NCBI GenBank assembly: GCA_014729665.1
Contig: WJJO01000345.1
Coordinates: 1-9,858 of the forward strand
Source: Caldifarciminota bacterium
Lineage (GTDB): Bacteria > Hydrothermota > Tepidihabitantia > B3-TA06
Length of the DNA: 9,858 nt
Reading direction: 5' to 3'
This document shows, piece by piece, positions 1 to 6,642 of the stretch (within the stretch, counting starts at the first letter, position 1; each line of letters opens with the position of its first letter). The position numbers and the translations under genes are program-made. Below the pieces are notes generated by a model. It was not told the DNA's origin and did no database searches. It was given only the letters and a program-made list of their open reading frames with translations.

Positions 1-161
1 AAAATCCCGACTGGAAGGGGAACTACCTCGTCCGATACTGGGAAGAAGAATGGAAGGCAATAATCTTCGGTACCGACTCATCCTACCTGGACGCTGTAAT
101 CAACCAGGGCTTCGACGGTGTGTACCTGGATAAGATAGACTCCTACGAGGATTTCCTGTAA
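1..161 (+). CDS. GH114 / TM1410-like glycoside hydrolase, C-terminal fragment
   Basis: Only the last 52 codons are in the window (reading frame from base 3, stop TAA at 159-161). The visible protein carries NPDWKGNYLVRYW, then a helix ending in GFDGVYLDKIDSYEDF. These are signature blocks of the MJ1477/TM1410 family (GH114-related, annotated as endo-alpha-1,4-polygalactosaminidase), a TIM-barrel family thought to cleave galactosamine-containing polysaccharides. The Asp residues of VYLDKID fall where the family has conserved acidic residues. The stop comes almost immediately after this block, whereas the relatives I recall continue for several more barrel elements, so the C-terminus may be short. 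The gene is convergent with the V4R-like gene at 193-768, with 31 bp between their stops and no obvious terminator hairpin. Family assignment is fairly sure; substrate is not. Confidence 0.75.
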   Translation, partial: NPDWKGNYLVRYWEEEWKAIIFGTDSSYLDAVINQGFDGVYLDKIDSYEDFL

Positions 162-192
162 CCGGACTTATTCAGCTCCCCTCCCCACCAAT

Positions 193-768
193 TTATTTCT
201 CATCCCAGCTTACAAGCCATGAGCAAATATCATCACCCTTGTGGATACAGGTCTTTTCTGTAATCTTGACGTCGTGAACCCCAGCCTTGGGAAGAAGTGT
301 CTGGATATATCCCTCAATAGCACGGCACCCCGGTGGTCCCGCGTCGTAACCTTCCATTACCAGAGTTATTTCCGTATGCCCGTCCTTTTTCTTGATATCG
401 GTGATATCCAGACTCGCCCCCTTCACGTAGTGTTTCCAGAAGGTTCGAACACGCTTGATAAGGTTTTTCCCAGAAACCAGTCTCATAAGGAATCGCAATG
501 CCCCCTTTGTGCTGTTCTCGGCGTCGAAACGACCGTAATCAGTAAATAAACTAGGTTTATCCTTTCCGAACTCATCCGAGATCGCGGAGTATATCTGTTT
601 CAGGTATGTAACCGGATACCAGTTGTTAGATACCGGATTTTCGAACATATCCAGGGCATCCCCTTCTAGTCGGGCGGTGACCTTTTCAACGCCTTCCTGA
701 CCGAATCGATCCTTTACCCACAACTTAACCAGTACGGGTGTTACTCCCCTTTCAAGGGTTTCGGTCAT
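193..768 (-). CDS. V4R/DUF2378-like small-molecule-binding protein (paralog A)
   Basis: A 191-residue soluble protein with no signal peptide and no DNA-binding domain. The N-terminal part (about residues 5-60) has the RGV...LWV...FG...W-Y-P pattern also seen in DUF2378-type proteins. The C-terminal part (about 75-188) resembles the V4R (4-vinyl reductase) fold, with GC-AIEGYIQ at 147-155 and TCIHKGDDICSWLVSW at 173-188. Cys148, Cys174 and Cys182 are shared with the neighbouring paralog. Their 26/8 spacing matches, as I recall it, the zinc-site cysteines of V4R sensor domains in the phenol regulators MopR and DmpR. The start is well supported: AAAGGAG lies 6-7 nt upstream on the minus strand (775-781). 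Upstream are a long structured leader and a strong promoter. The role is unknown; a ligand- or metal-sensing partner protein is the best inference. Confidence 0.8.
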   Translation of the reverse strand: MTETLERGVTPVLVKLWVKDRFGQEGVEKVTARLEGDALDMFENPVSNNWYPVTYLKQIYSAISDEFGKDKPSLFTDYGRFDAENSTKGALRFLMRLVSGKNLIKRVRTFWKHYVKGASLDITDIKKKDGHTEITLVMEGYDAGPPGCRAIEGYIQTLLPKAGVHDVKITEKTCIHKGDDICSWLVSWDEK

Positions 769-958
769 AACGGTCTCCTTTCTTTCCGGATACGCTAACT
801 TACTTCCCGATACTCAGGTATCCGGTTGATTGTACACCGGATCCTTAACCCAGCGTATACGACTAGACAATTTTGGTTTTGAATACGCCCTAGGATTCGA
901 TCCGCACTTCGGATCAATTCCGCACTTACCCCAGTCCTGCGTATAACTGGGTCGTGCA
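769..958 (-). promoter_or_regulatory. Long structured 5' leader of V4R-like gene A, possible cis-regulatory RNA
   Basis: The promoter at 965-993 predicts a leader of about 190 nt. Read on the minus strand it holds several perfect stems. CCCAGT/ACTGGG pairs 951-946 with 935-930. GATCCG/CGGATC pairs 915-910 with 904-899 around a 5-nt loop. ATCCGG/CCGGAT pairs 842-837 with 825-820. CCGGATA/TATCCGG pairs 825-819 with 792-786. GATAC/GTATC pairs 822-818 with 813-809. The last three compete for the same CCGGATAC segment, and the 792-786 arm touches the Shine-Dalgarno stretch (785-775). No U-tract follows a stem, so any control would act on translation rather than termination. It matches no riboswitch class I recognise. 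Folding was done by eye only. Confidence 0.45.
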
Positions 959-964
959 TGAACT

Positions 965-993
965 AATATATACAAGGAAATACAGTATGTCAA
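965..993 (-). promoter_or_regulatory. Sigma70-like promoter for V4R-like gene A
   Basis: On the minus strand a perfect -35 box TTGACA (993-988) is followed by a 17-bp spacer and the -10 box TATATT (970-965, five of six consensus bases). The predicted start is near 958. It lies in the 293-bp gap between the two V4R-like genes, so gene A can be transcribed independently of paralog B upstream. Confidence 0.7.
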
Positions 994-1061
994 GTACTAC
1001 TAAGGAAACAACCAAACCGATGCAGTTACAGTTTCTTCGTTTTTCAGTATGAAATCGAGTG

Positions 1062-1643
1062 TTAACTATCAGACCAGTCCAGAGACCACGTACACACCTC
1101 ATCTCCCCTGTTAAGACATGTTGTCTTCTTAACCTTCAGATCCCTTGCGCCGGCTATCTCCAATATTTCGTGTATGTAGCCCTCCATAGCCTTGCAGCCT
1201 GCATTACCTGCCTGATACCCGAATATCCTGACCAGCCCCTTCTTTCGTCCACCCTCATCCGGCATCTGCTCCGATTCGATGCTTCCACCCTTGTGGTAGT
1301 GCTTCCAGAATCTACCCACACGCTTGATCAACTGTTCGATAGTAAGCATCCTGGCAAGGTAACGCAGGAAGCCTTTAACGCTGGATTCCGCTACAAACCT
1401 GCCCATCTCAAATAAGGTCTGGGCATCATTCCCGGAAAACTCATCATCTATAGCCGAGTAGATCTCCTTCACGAGCCCTATGGGGTACCATTCGGCAGGT
1501 GCAGGTTCGGAGAGCATTCCAGCGGCTTCCGGACCGAGCCTGGATAATATCCTTCCTAATCCCTGCTTCCCGTAGTTTTCTAATATCCATTTTTTTGCCA
1601 AACTGGCAGTTATTCCGCGTTCGTGGGTTGATAAATCTTCCAT
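1062..1643 (-). CDS. V4R/DUF2378-like small-molecule-binding protein (paralog B)
   Basis: A 193-residue soluble protein, collinear with paralog A over its whole length. Shared blocks include the HERGITASL N-terminus, W-Y-P near residue 52, EIYSAIDDEF (60-69), LIKRVGRFWKHYHKGG (105-120), GCKAMEGYI (149-157) and TTCLNRGDEVCTWSLDW (174-190). Cys150, Cys176 and Cys184 reproduce the cysteine spacing of paralog A. No DNA-binding, membrane or signal segment is visible. The ATG at 1643 is the only plausible start: an in-frame TGA lies upstream with no ATG/GTG/TTG between. There is no Shine-Dalgarno sequence. A -10 box ends 5 nt before the ATG, suggesting a leaderless transcript. The gene is divergent from the giant activase gene at 1819, with a shared 175-bp control region. 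Specific ligand unknown. Confidence 0.82.
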   Translation of the reverse strand: MEDLSTHERGITASLAKKWILENYGKQGLGRILSRLGPEAAGMLSEPAPAEWYPIGLVKEIYSAIDDEFSGNDAQTLFEMGRFVAESSVKGFLRYLARMLTIEQLIKRVGRFWKHYHKGGSIESEQMPDEGGRKKGLVRIFGYQAGNAGCKAMEGYIHEILEIAGARDLKVKKTTCLNRGDEVCTWSLDWSDS

Positions 1644-1648
1644 CCGGG

Positions 1649-1676
1649 ATTTTAGTAAATCACAGATTCAAGTCAA
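1649..1676 (-). promoter_or_regulatory. Sigma70-like promoter for V4R-like gene B, apparently leaderless
   Basis: On the minus strand TTGACT (1676-1671), a 16-bp spacer and TAAAAT (1654-1649) form a good promoter. Only five bases (1648-1644) separate the -10 box from the ATG at 1643-1641, so transcription should begin at or within a base or two of the start codon. The absence of a Shine-Dalgarno site fits this. Confidence 0.65.
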
Positions 1677-1687
1677 CATACAAGCCG

Positions 1688-1715
1688 TTGACAACCTGAG
1701 CTATAGGCCTAAGAT
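1688..1715 (+). promoter_or_regulatory. Sigma70-like promoter for the activase fusion gene
   Basis: A perfect -35 box TTGACA (1688-1693), a 16-bp spacer and TAAGAT (1710-1715, four of six consensus bases). The predicted start is near 1722, giving a leader of about 97 nt. Its -35 box is only 11 bp from that of the divergent gene B promoter, so one bound protein could affect both. Confidence 0.55.
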
Positions 1716-1739
1716 TAGCTCCAATATGGAACCATTACA

Positions 1740-1753
1740 AATGATATATCATT
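1740..1753. repeat. 14-bp perfect palindrome, candidate operator in the activase leader
   Basis: AATGATATATCATT reads identically on both strands and lies about 18-31 nt downstream of the predicted start of the activase transcript. A shorter inverted repeat, GGGTA-A-TACCC, follows at 1759-1769. Placement just downstream of a promoter suits a dimeric repressor site or roadblock. A short RNA stem is the alternative. No regulator gene is visible in the window. Confidence 0.4.
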
Positions 1754-1818
1754 CCAAGGGGTAATACCCGCTATGAAGCGAAGAACGGTCTGAGATATTA
1801 AAACCCGATATCTAAGAT

Positions 1819-4800
1819 ATGAAGAATAGACGTATCGGTATTGACGCGGGATCATCCTACCTGAAGGTGGTGCGTCTGACAGGTAATGACCGTCCCGAAG
1901 AGATTTGCTACCAGCTTCACAAGGGGGAACCCCTTTCGGCGCTCCGCGAGATAGTCAAACAATGGAAAGGAAGATTCAGGGTCGGCGTCACGGGATTCTA
2001 CGCAGACCTTATCTCTTCAGCACTGGAAATACACCCTGTCGACCGGGTCAAATCCCTTATCCGGTACGTTAATCAGACAGCTCCCGGTGCGACAAGTATT
2101 ATAGACGTGGGAGCCAAGGGGTCTAGGTTTATAGAATTGGAGAACGGAAGATTCCGCCACTTCTCCCAGAACTCTCTTTGTGCCGCCGGAACCGGATCAT
2201 TCCTTGACCAGCAGGCGGAGAGATTAGGCCTCTCATACGCTGACTTAGCAGACTACCCGTGCATCCCCGATCCTCCACGTATTGCTGCCCGGTGTTCGGT
2301 ATTCGCCAAGACCGATTTGATACACCGACAACAGGAGGGTTATACAAAAGCCCAGATGTGGAACGGCCTGTGCAGGGGGATGGCTGCCAACCTGGTCCAG
2401 ACCCTTCTGCGGGGCAGGATAATATCGAAAAAGATAGTGCTGACAGGCGGTGTAGCGCTCAATCGCTGGGTAGTTGAATGGCTGATAAAAGACCTTCCCG
2501 GTCTAGAGGTTCTTCCCCACGCCCACCTTGCCTCAGCGGCTGGTGCAGCCATGCACGCTGAAAGAAAGGTAGACCTCTCGAATCTGGATATCGCGAACAC
2601 AACCACTGTATCCACAGCCGAGCCTCTGCGACCCAGGCTGGAACTTGCCAGGTCGACCTACCCAGATTTCGGCACCACTGACGAATGGGTGGATGAGAAC
2701 GAAACCGATATCAGGGTCATCAAGAAACCCTCAACCTCGGACTTCTATCTGGGCATAGACATTGGCTCCACCTCCACCAAGGCGGTACTCATCAATCGAT
2801 CGGATGAAATAGTGGCCGATTTCTACCGCAAGACTACAGGCGATCCCATTAAAGCCACCACACTTGTCTTCTCCGCAATCGAGGAGTTATCCTCCAAGTA
2901 TGAACTCGAACCGCGGATACTGGGAGCAGGGACGACCGGATCGGGCCGAAGGATAGTTGGTCTGGTAACAGGTGCCGATGCCGTCACCAACGAGATAACC
3001 TGTCACGCCAGGGGTGCGCTCAAGCTTGACCCCGAGATATCCACCATATTCGAACTGGGGGGACAGGACTCTAAGTTTATACGGCTGGAGAACGGAAGTA
3101 TCGTCGAATCCAACCTGAACTACATATGCGCTGCAGGAACCGGCTCCTTTGTGGAGGAGCAGGCAGCAAGGCTGGGTATAAAACTCGCGGATTCTGGACC
3201 CCGGTCAATGGGCAAGGAAGCACCCTACACCTCTGACAGATGTACCGTATTCATGGAGGAGGATGTAGAAAGGCTCCTTGCCAAGGGTTTCAGCAAGGAA
3301 GAGGTTATGGCCGCGGTACTCCACTCGGTAGTACAGAACTACCTGACCAAGGTTGTGGAGAACAGACCGGTAAAACCAAAGATTGCATTCCAGGGAGCAA
3401 CCGCGCGCAACGTGGGCCTGGTGGCAGCGTTCGAGAACTACCTGGATGAAGAGATCCTGGTCTCCCCCTACTGTCACGTACTGGGCGCGTATGGAGCCGC
3501 CCTCATCGCCCGGGAACAGGTCAAAGGATCTACCGGGTTTCTGGGACTCGATCTCCATAAACGCAAGATAGAACTCACAACCGAGGAGTGTCCGTACTGC
3601 GCCAACCACTGCACCATCACCTTTGCGAACGTCGAGGGGCTTGCCGAAAGACCGTCCTGGGGCTACCTCTGCGGCAAGGAACCCGGAGAGAAGCGGATGA
3701 GGAGGGATGAAAACTACAGGCTTTTCGAGAAAAGGCAGAACTTTTTAGGTGAAACCGGTGAAGTCAACTTCCAAAAGACCATCGGTTTACCGATGGTCTT
3801 AGGATTCTATACCTATCTGCCCTTCTGGCAAAGATTCTTCAACTCCCTGGGGTACAACGTGGTCACAACCGGCGCAACATCCGAAGATATCATAAGCGAG
3901 GGTGGCAAGCTGGCTTCCGCGGACTTCTGCCTGCCGGTCAAGGTCGTATACGGACACTTCGCCAAACTACTGAATATGAATCCGGATTTCATCCTCCTGC
4001 CCCACATGCTGACAATGGCCGACGGCGACTACTACTCCTACGTGTGCCCCTATGGACAATCATTTCCCGGTCTGCTTCCATCCATTCCCGGTTACGATGG
4101 AGGTAAAGTCATCTCTCCCCTTCTGGATATGACCTGGGCGGAAGGCGAGAATCTTGCCGAGTTGCATAAAGCCGTAACCGAGAAACTCAACGTATCAAGG
4201 GAACAAGTCAAAAAAGCCTGGGACGCAGGGTGGAAGGCTTACAATCTGTTTACAAGCAGGTGTAGCCGGGAGGGGGCTGAGTTCCTCTCAAACCTTGATG
4301 GCAAAGCAATCCTCCTTCTGGGAAGGCCCTACAGCCTGTTCGATGACAGGATTTCTGCCAGCTTGGCGCGCCAGATAGCCCGTACATTAAAGATACCCGT
4401 CATCCCCCCGGAGTTCATCCCCGCAGACGATAACGTTCGATGGCAGGATCACCGCATGTTCTGGGATTACGGACAAAGCATACTTTCGGCACTCAAGTAT
4501 GCTTCCCGCCACCCCGATATCTATCCCGTCTACATAACCCACTTCGCCTGCGGACCCGACTCCTGCCTTATTACCATGGCCGAGGAGATAATGAAGGGCA
4601 AGCCGTTCATGATACTTGAGGTCGACGAACACTCCTCGGCAGGAGGCTACACCACGAGGATCGAGGCGTTTGCAGAATCTATTCGATCTTACAAGCCCAG
4701 TCCGCGACCTCAATTCAACCTTCCTGCCTGGCCTAAGCGTATCCCGTCGTATACTCATCGCAAGGTCTGGATACCACCCATGCACCCGGTGGGTTCTCGC

Positions 4801-5910
4801 TTCTTCGCCGCTGTGTTCCGCCGCCATGGAATCGACGCCGAAGCCCTGCCCCCAACCGACCGCGACGCCCTCAACATCGGCAAGGCTCTGACCCTTGGAA
4901 AGGAATGCATGCCCGCGGTGGTAACCATCGGGACCTTTATTAAAAAAATGAGGGATGATTCACTCGATCCGGCAAAACAGGCCTTCTTCATGCCCTCCTC
5001 CGACGGCCCATGCCGGTTCGGCCAGTACGTTAACCTGCACCGTATTATCCTGGACAGGGAAGGCTACAAGAATGTGGATATTATTAATCCGTCATCCTAT
5101 AACTCGTACGCTGGGCTTACCCGGCGAATCCGGCTCGATTTATGGAAGGCGTCTTTATACTCCGATTTCCTGGTGAAGCTTCGCTGCAAGGTTAAGCCTT
5201 ATGAAATAAACCCGGGCTTGACCGAAGAAGCCTATCTGAAATCCATCACCCGGATTGAACACGCCATAGAAACCGGTCGGGCTGAATCAGGATTCCGGAC
5301 GGTTGTCAGTGACTTCGAGTCAATCCCGGTCTCTGGAATCGGAACCAAACCGCTTGTAGGTGTCGTAGGTGAAATCTACGTGAGACTCGATCCGTTCTCC
5401 AACGAAAATGTGGTAGAATACATCGAGACCCAGGGAGCTGAGGTGTGGCTGTCCCCGGCTTCTGAGTTTTTACTCTACTCGATATTCTCCCAGAACGTAC
5501 GCGCGGGACGCCAGAAAGACACATCATCTCTCATCTCCGGGAAGGTTACATCATGGATAACCCAATCCGACGAACACAAACTGGAAAGGATCACCCGTAA
5601 CCTTCTATCGGACCGCAGAGAGCCCTCCATCGCCGAAGTACGCAAGCGGACGGAGCGTTACCTTCCCTTCGAGTGCGGTACCGAGGCGGTGCTTACCCTG
5701 GGCAGAGCAATAATATTCGCCGAGCGGGGGGCATCGGTCGTCGTAAACGCCTCGCCCTTCACATGCATGCCCGGAACAATCACTACAGCTATATTCGAGA
5801 GGGTGCAGAAAGACTACGGGGTCCCTGTGGTAAACATGTTCTACGACGGCGAGGAGGGGACCAACCAGAAACTTGGCATCTATCTGAGGAATCTAACCTT
5901 CGTGGATTGA
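1819..5910 (+). CDS. Double-ATPase acyl-CoA dehydratase activase / DUF2229 / HgdB-like fusion
   Basis: A 1363-residue fusion of the large activase-related family found in anaerobes. Domain 1 (about 5-248) and domain 2 (about 309-565) are BadF/BadG/BcrA/BcrD ASKHA ATPases. Phosphate-1 motifs are GIDAGSSYLK (7-16) and GIDIGSTSTK (312-321). Both have CAAGTGSF (121-128 and 437-444) plus RC-VF, giving Cys121/Cys159 and Cys437/Cys475. These pairs match those that hold the [4Fe-4S] cluster between subunits of the HgdC dimer. Domain 2 keeps the GGQDSK phosphate-2 loop (414-419); domain 1 has GAKGSR instead. CPYCANHC (591-598) leads into a DUF2229-like region (about 655-950) with DEHSSAGGYTTRIEAF (936-951). 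An HgdB-like tail follows, with Cys1030, Cys1065, Cys1286 and Cys1316. By family, it should use ATP to deliver a low-potential electron in the cytoplasm; its acceptor is unknown. The ATG is fixed by an in-frame TAA at 1813-1815, yet has no clear Shine-Dalgarno site. Confidence 0.9.
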   Translation: MKNRRIGIDAGSSYLKVVRLTGNDRPEEICYQLHKGEPLSALREIVKQWKGRFRVGVTGFYADLISSALEIHPVDRVKSLIRYVNQTAPGATSIIDVGAKGSRFIELENGRFRHFSQNSLCAAGTGSFLDQQAERLGLSYADLADYPCIPDPPRIAARCSVFAKTDLIHRQQEGYTKAQMWNGLCRGMAANLVQTLLRGRIISKKIVLTGGVALNRWVVEWLIKDLPGLEVLPHAHLASAAGAAMHAERKVDLSNLDIANTTTVSTAEPLRPRLELARSTYPDFGTTDEWVDENETDIRVIKKPSTSDFYLGIDIGSTSTKAVLINRSDEIVADFYRKTTGDPIKATTLVFSAIEELSSKYELEPRILGAGTTGSGRRIVGLVTGADAVTNEITCHARGALKLDPEISTIFELGGQDSKFIRLENGSIVESNLNYICAAGTGSFVEEQAARLGIKLADSGPRSMGKEAPYTSDRCTVFMEEDVERLLAKGFSKEEVMAAVLHSVVQNYLTKVVENRPVKPKIAFQGATARNVGLVAAFENYLDEEILVSPYCHVLGAYGAALIAREQVKGSTGFLGLDLHKRKIELTTEECPYCANHCTITFANVEGLAERPSWGYLCGKEPGEKRMRRDENYRLFEKRQNFLGETGEVNFQKTIGLPMVLGFYTYLPFWQRFFNSLGYNVVTTGATSEDIISEGGKLASADFCLPVKVVYGHFAKLLNMNPDFILLPHMLTMADGDYYSYVCPYGQSFPGLLPSIPGYDGGKVISPLLDMTWAEGENLAELHKAVTEKLNVSREQVKKAWDAGWKAYNLFTSRCSREGAEFLSNLDGKAILLLGRPYSLFDDRISASLARQIARTLKIPVIPPEFIPADDNVRWQDHRMFWDYGQSILSALKYASRHPDIYPVYITHFACGPDSCLITMAEEIMKGKPFMILEVDEHSSAGGYTTRIEAFAESIRSYKPSPRPQFNLPAWPKRIPSYTHRKVWIPPMHPVGSRFFAAVFRRHGIDAEALPPTDRDALNIGKALTLGKECMPAVVTIGTFIKKMRDDSLDPAKQAFFMPSSDGPCRFGQYVNLHRIILDREGYKNVDIINPSSYNSYAGLTRRIRLDLWKASLYSDFLVKLRCKVKPYEINPGLTEEAYLKSITRIEHAIETGRAESGFRTVVSDFESIPVSGIGTKPLVGVVGEIYVRLDPFSNENVVEYIETQGAEVWLSPASEFLLYSIFSQNVRAGRQKDTSSLISGKVTSWITQSDEHKLERITRNLLSDRREPSIAEVRKRTERYLPFECGTEAVLTLGRAIIFAERGASVVVNASPFTCMPGTITTAIFERVQKDYGVPVVNMFYDGEEGTNQKLGIYLRNLTFVD
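3775..3800. repeat. Perfect 11-bp inverted repeat inside the activase coding region
   Basis: AAGACCATCGG (3775-3785) and its exact complement CCGATGGTCTT (3790-3800) flank a TTTA loop, making a strong RNA hairpin over codons 653-661 (KTIGLPMVL). It sits where the linker after the ATPase domains gives way to the DUF2229 region. No T-tract follows, so it is not a standard terminator. Confidence 0.75.
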
Positions 5911-5931
5911 AAGGTGATTAATATTTTGGGG

Positions 5932-5980
5932 TTGACGCCTCTGTAGCCTTAAGTATCATCATCGATGTAGATAAGGAGGT
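5932..5980 (+). promoter_or_regulatory. Sigma70-like promoter and perfect Shine-Dalgarno site of the cyclophilin operon
   Basis: TTGACG (5932-5937), a 16-bp spacer and TATCAT (5954-5959, five of six) lie between the activase stop and the first cyclophilin gene. The start would be near 5966, with a leader of about 22 nt. The leader includes AAGGAGGT (5973-5980), fully complementary to the usual 16S rRNA tail and 7 nt before the ATG. This is the strongest ribosome site in the window, so high expression of the operon is expected. Confidence 0.65.
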
Positions 5981-5987
5981 TTTTGAA

Positions 5988-6638
5988 ATGAACAGTTTGC
6001 ATAGAATTATGGCCTTCAGCGTAATACTTGCATGCCTTTCCTTCTGCGGGAAGAAGCAACCGGCTGAACCGGATGCACGGAAGACAACGTTTGCCGATGC
6101 CGACAGATACGGTATCCGGCGCAGGATATGGGGCGAGGACGTGACCGCCCAGGACAGGGTGGATGCTGCGTCGGCGGTAAAGGGGCTCGATCTCGATCTT
6201 ACAGGAGAGGAGGAAGCGATAGTAGAGACCAAAAAGGGGGAGTTCATTATTCAGCTTTTCTCCAATGATGTTCCCAGGACGGTTGAAAACTTCATAAAGC
6301 TCTCTCAGGTGGGATTCTATGACGGAACTATCATCTACCAGTACGATCCTGAATTCGTGATAAGGGCGGGTGACCCCACGGCTACGGGCATGGGGAATCC
6401 AGGTTACTTCATCGACTTCGAGGAGGGTTCAAAAAAACACCAGACAGGTTCGGTGGCGATGGCACGCATCGGTGAGGACATGAACTCGGCCTCTTGTCTT
6501 TTCTATATCTGTTTAACACCTCAGCCAAACCTGGACGGCTCTTACTGTGTTTTCGGCAAGGTTACCGACGGTATGGAAATCGTCTACTACCTTCGCGCCA
6601 AAGATACCATTCAAAAAATCACTGTAACAGAGGAGTAG
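5988..6638 (+). CDS. Exported cyclophilin-like lipoprotein with altered active site (paralog 1)
   Basis: A 216-residue protein with a short hydrophobic signal and possible lipidation at Cys20 (LSFC, Phe at -1 unusual) or Cys16 (ILAC). The GKKQPAEPD stretch looks like a lipoprotein linker. A spacer (about 30-75) precedes the cyclophilin domain (about 76-216), which keeps ETKKGEF, GFYDG, AGDPTATGMG-PGY and LDGSYCVFG. Key proline-isomerase residues are changed relative to human CypA: the Arg55 position is Gln118 (YQYDPEF), Gln63 is Arg126 and Gln111 is Leu171, while Phe60 is kept as Phe123. Weak or absent isomerase activity is therefore likely, with peptide binding still possible. It is first in a three-paralog operon; its stop is 4 bp before the next ATG. 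Confidence 0.88.
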   Translation: MNSLHRIMAFSVILACLSFCGKKQPAEPDARKTTFADADRYGIRRRIWGEDVTAQDRVDAASAVKGLDLDLTGEEEAIVETKKGEFIIQLFSNDVPRTVENFIKLSQVGFYDGTIIYQYDPEFVIRAGDPTATGMGNPGYFIDFEEGSKKHQTGSVAMARIGEDMNSASCLFYICLTPQPNLDGSYCVFGKVTDGMEIVYYLRAKDTIQKITVTEE

Positions 6639-6642
6639 GAAG

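Noticed and set aside
241..549. Open frame on the plus strand opposite the V4R-like gene A
   Set aside because: It is antisense to a well-supported family member with a good ribosome site, and its product has no recognisable motif.
829..834. TACAAT on the minus strand as a nearer -10 box for gene A
   Set aside because: No acceptable -35 box lies 16-18 bp upstream, whereas the promoter at 965-993 has both boxes.
987..1052. 21-codon open frame on the plus strand with AAGGA 8 nt upstream
   Set aside because: It overlaps the -35 box of the minus-strand promoter, has low-complexity content (SSTTKETTK) and no plus-strand promoter; chance is the simpler explanation.
1059..1415. Open frame on the plus strand opposite V4R-like gene B
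   Set aside because: Antisense shadow of a gene whose protein aligns with its paralog along the full length; no ribosome site.
3205..3609. Long minus-strand open frame inside the activase gene
   Set aside because: The plus-strand protein here carries conserved ATPase motifs and the cysteine cluster, so the reverse frame is a shadow.
3775..3800. Rho-independent terminator inside the activase gene
   Set aside because: The stem is followed by AGGATT rather than a T-tract, and the reading frame continues with conserved domains for 700 more residues.
4387..4827. 146-codon minus-strand open frame inside the activase gene
   Set aside because: Overlaps the conserved DEHSSAGGYTTRIEAF region of the real gene; reverse product shows no family features.
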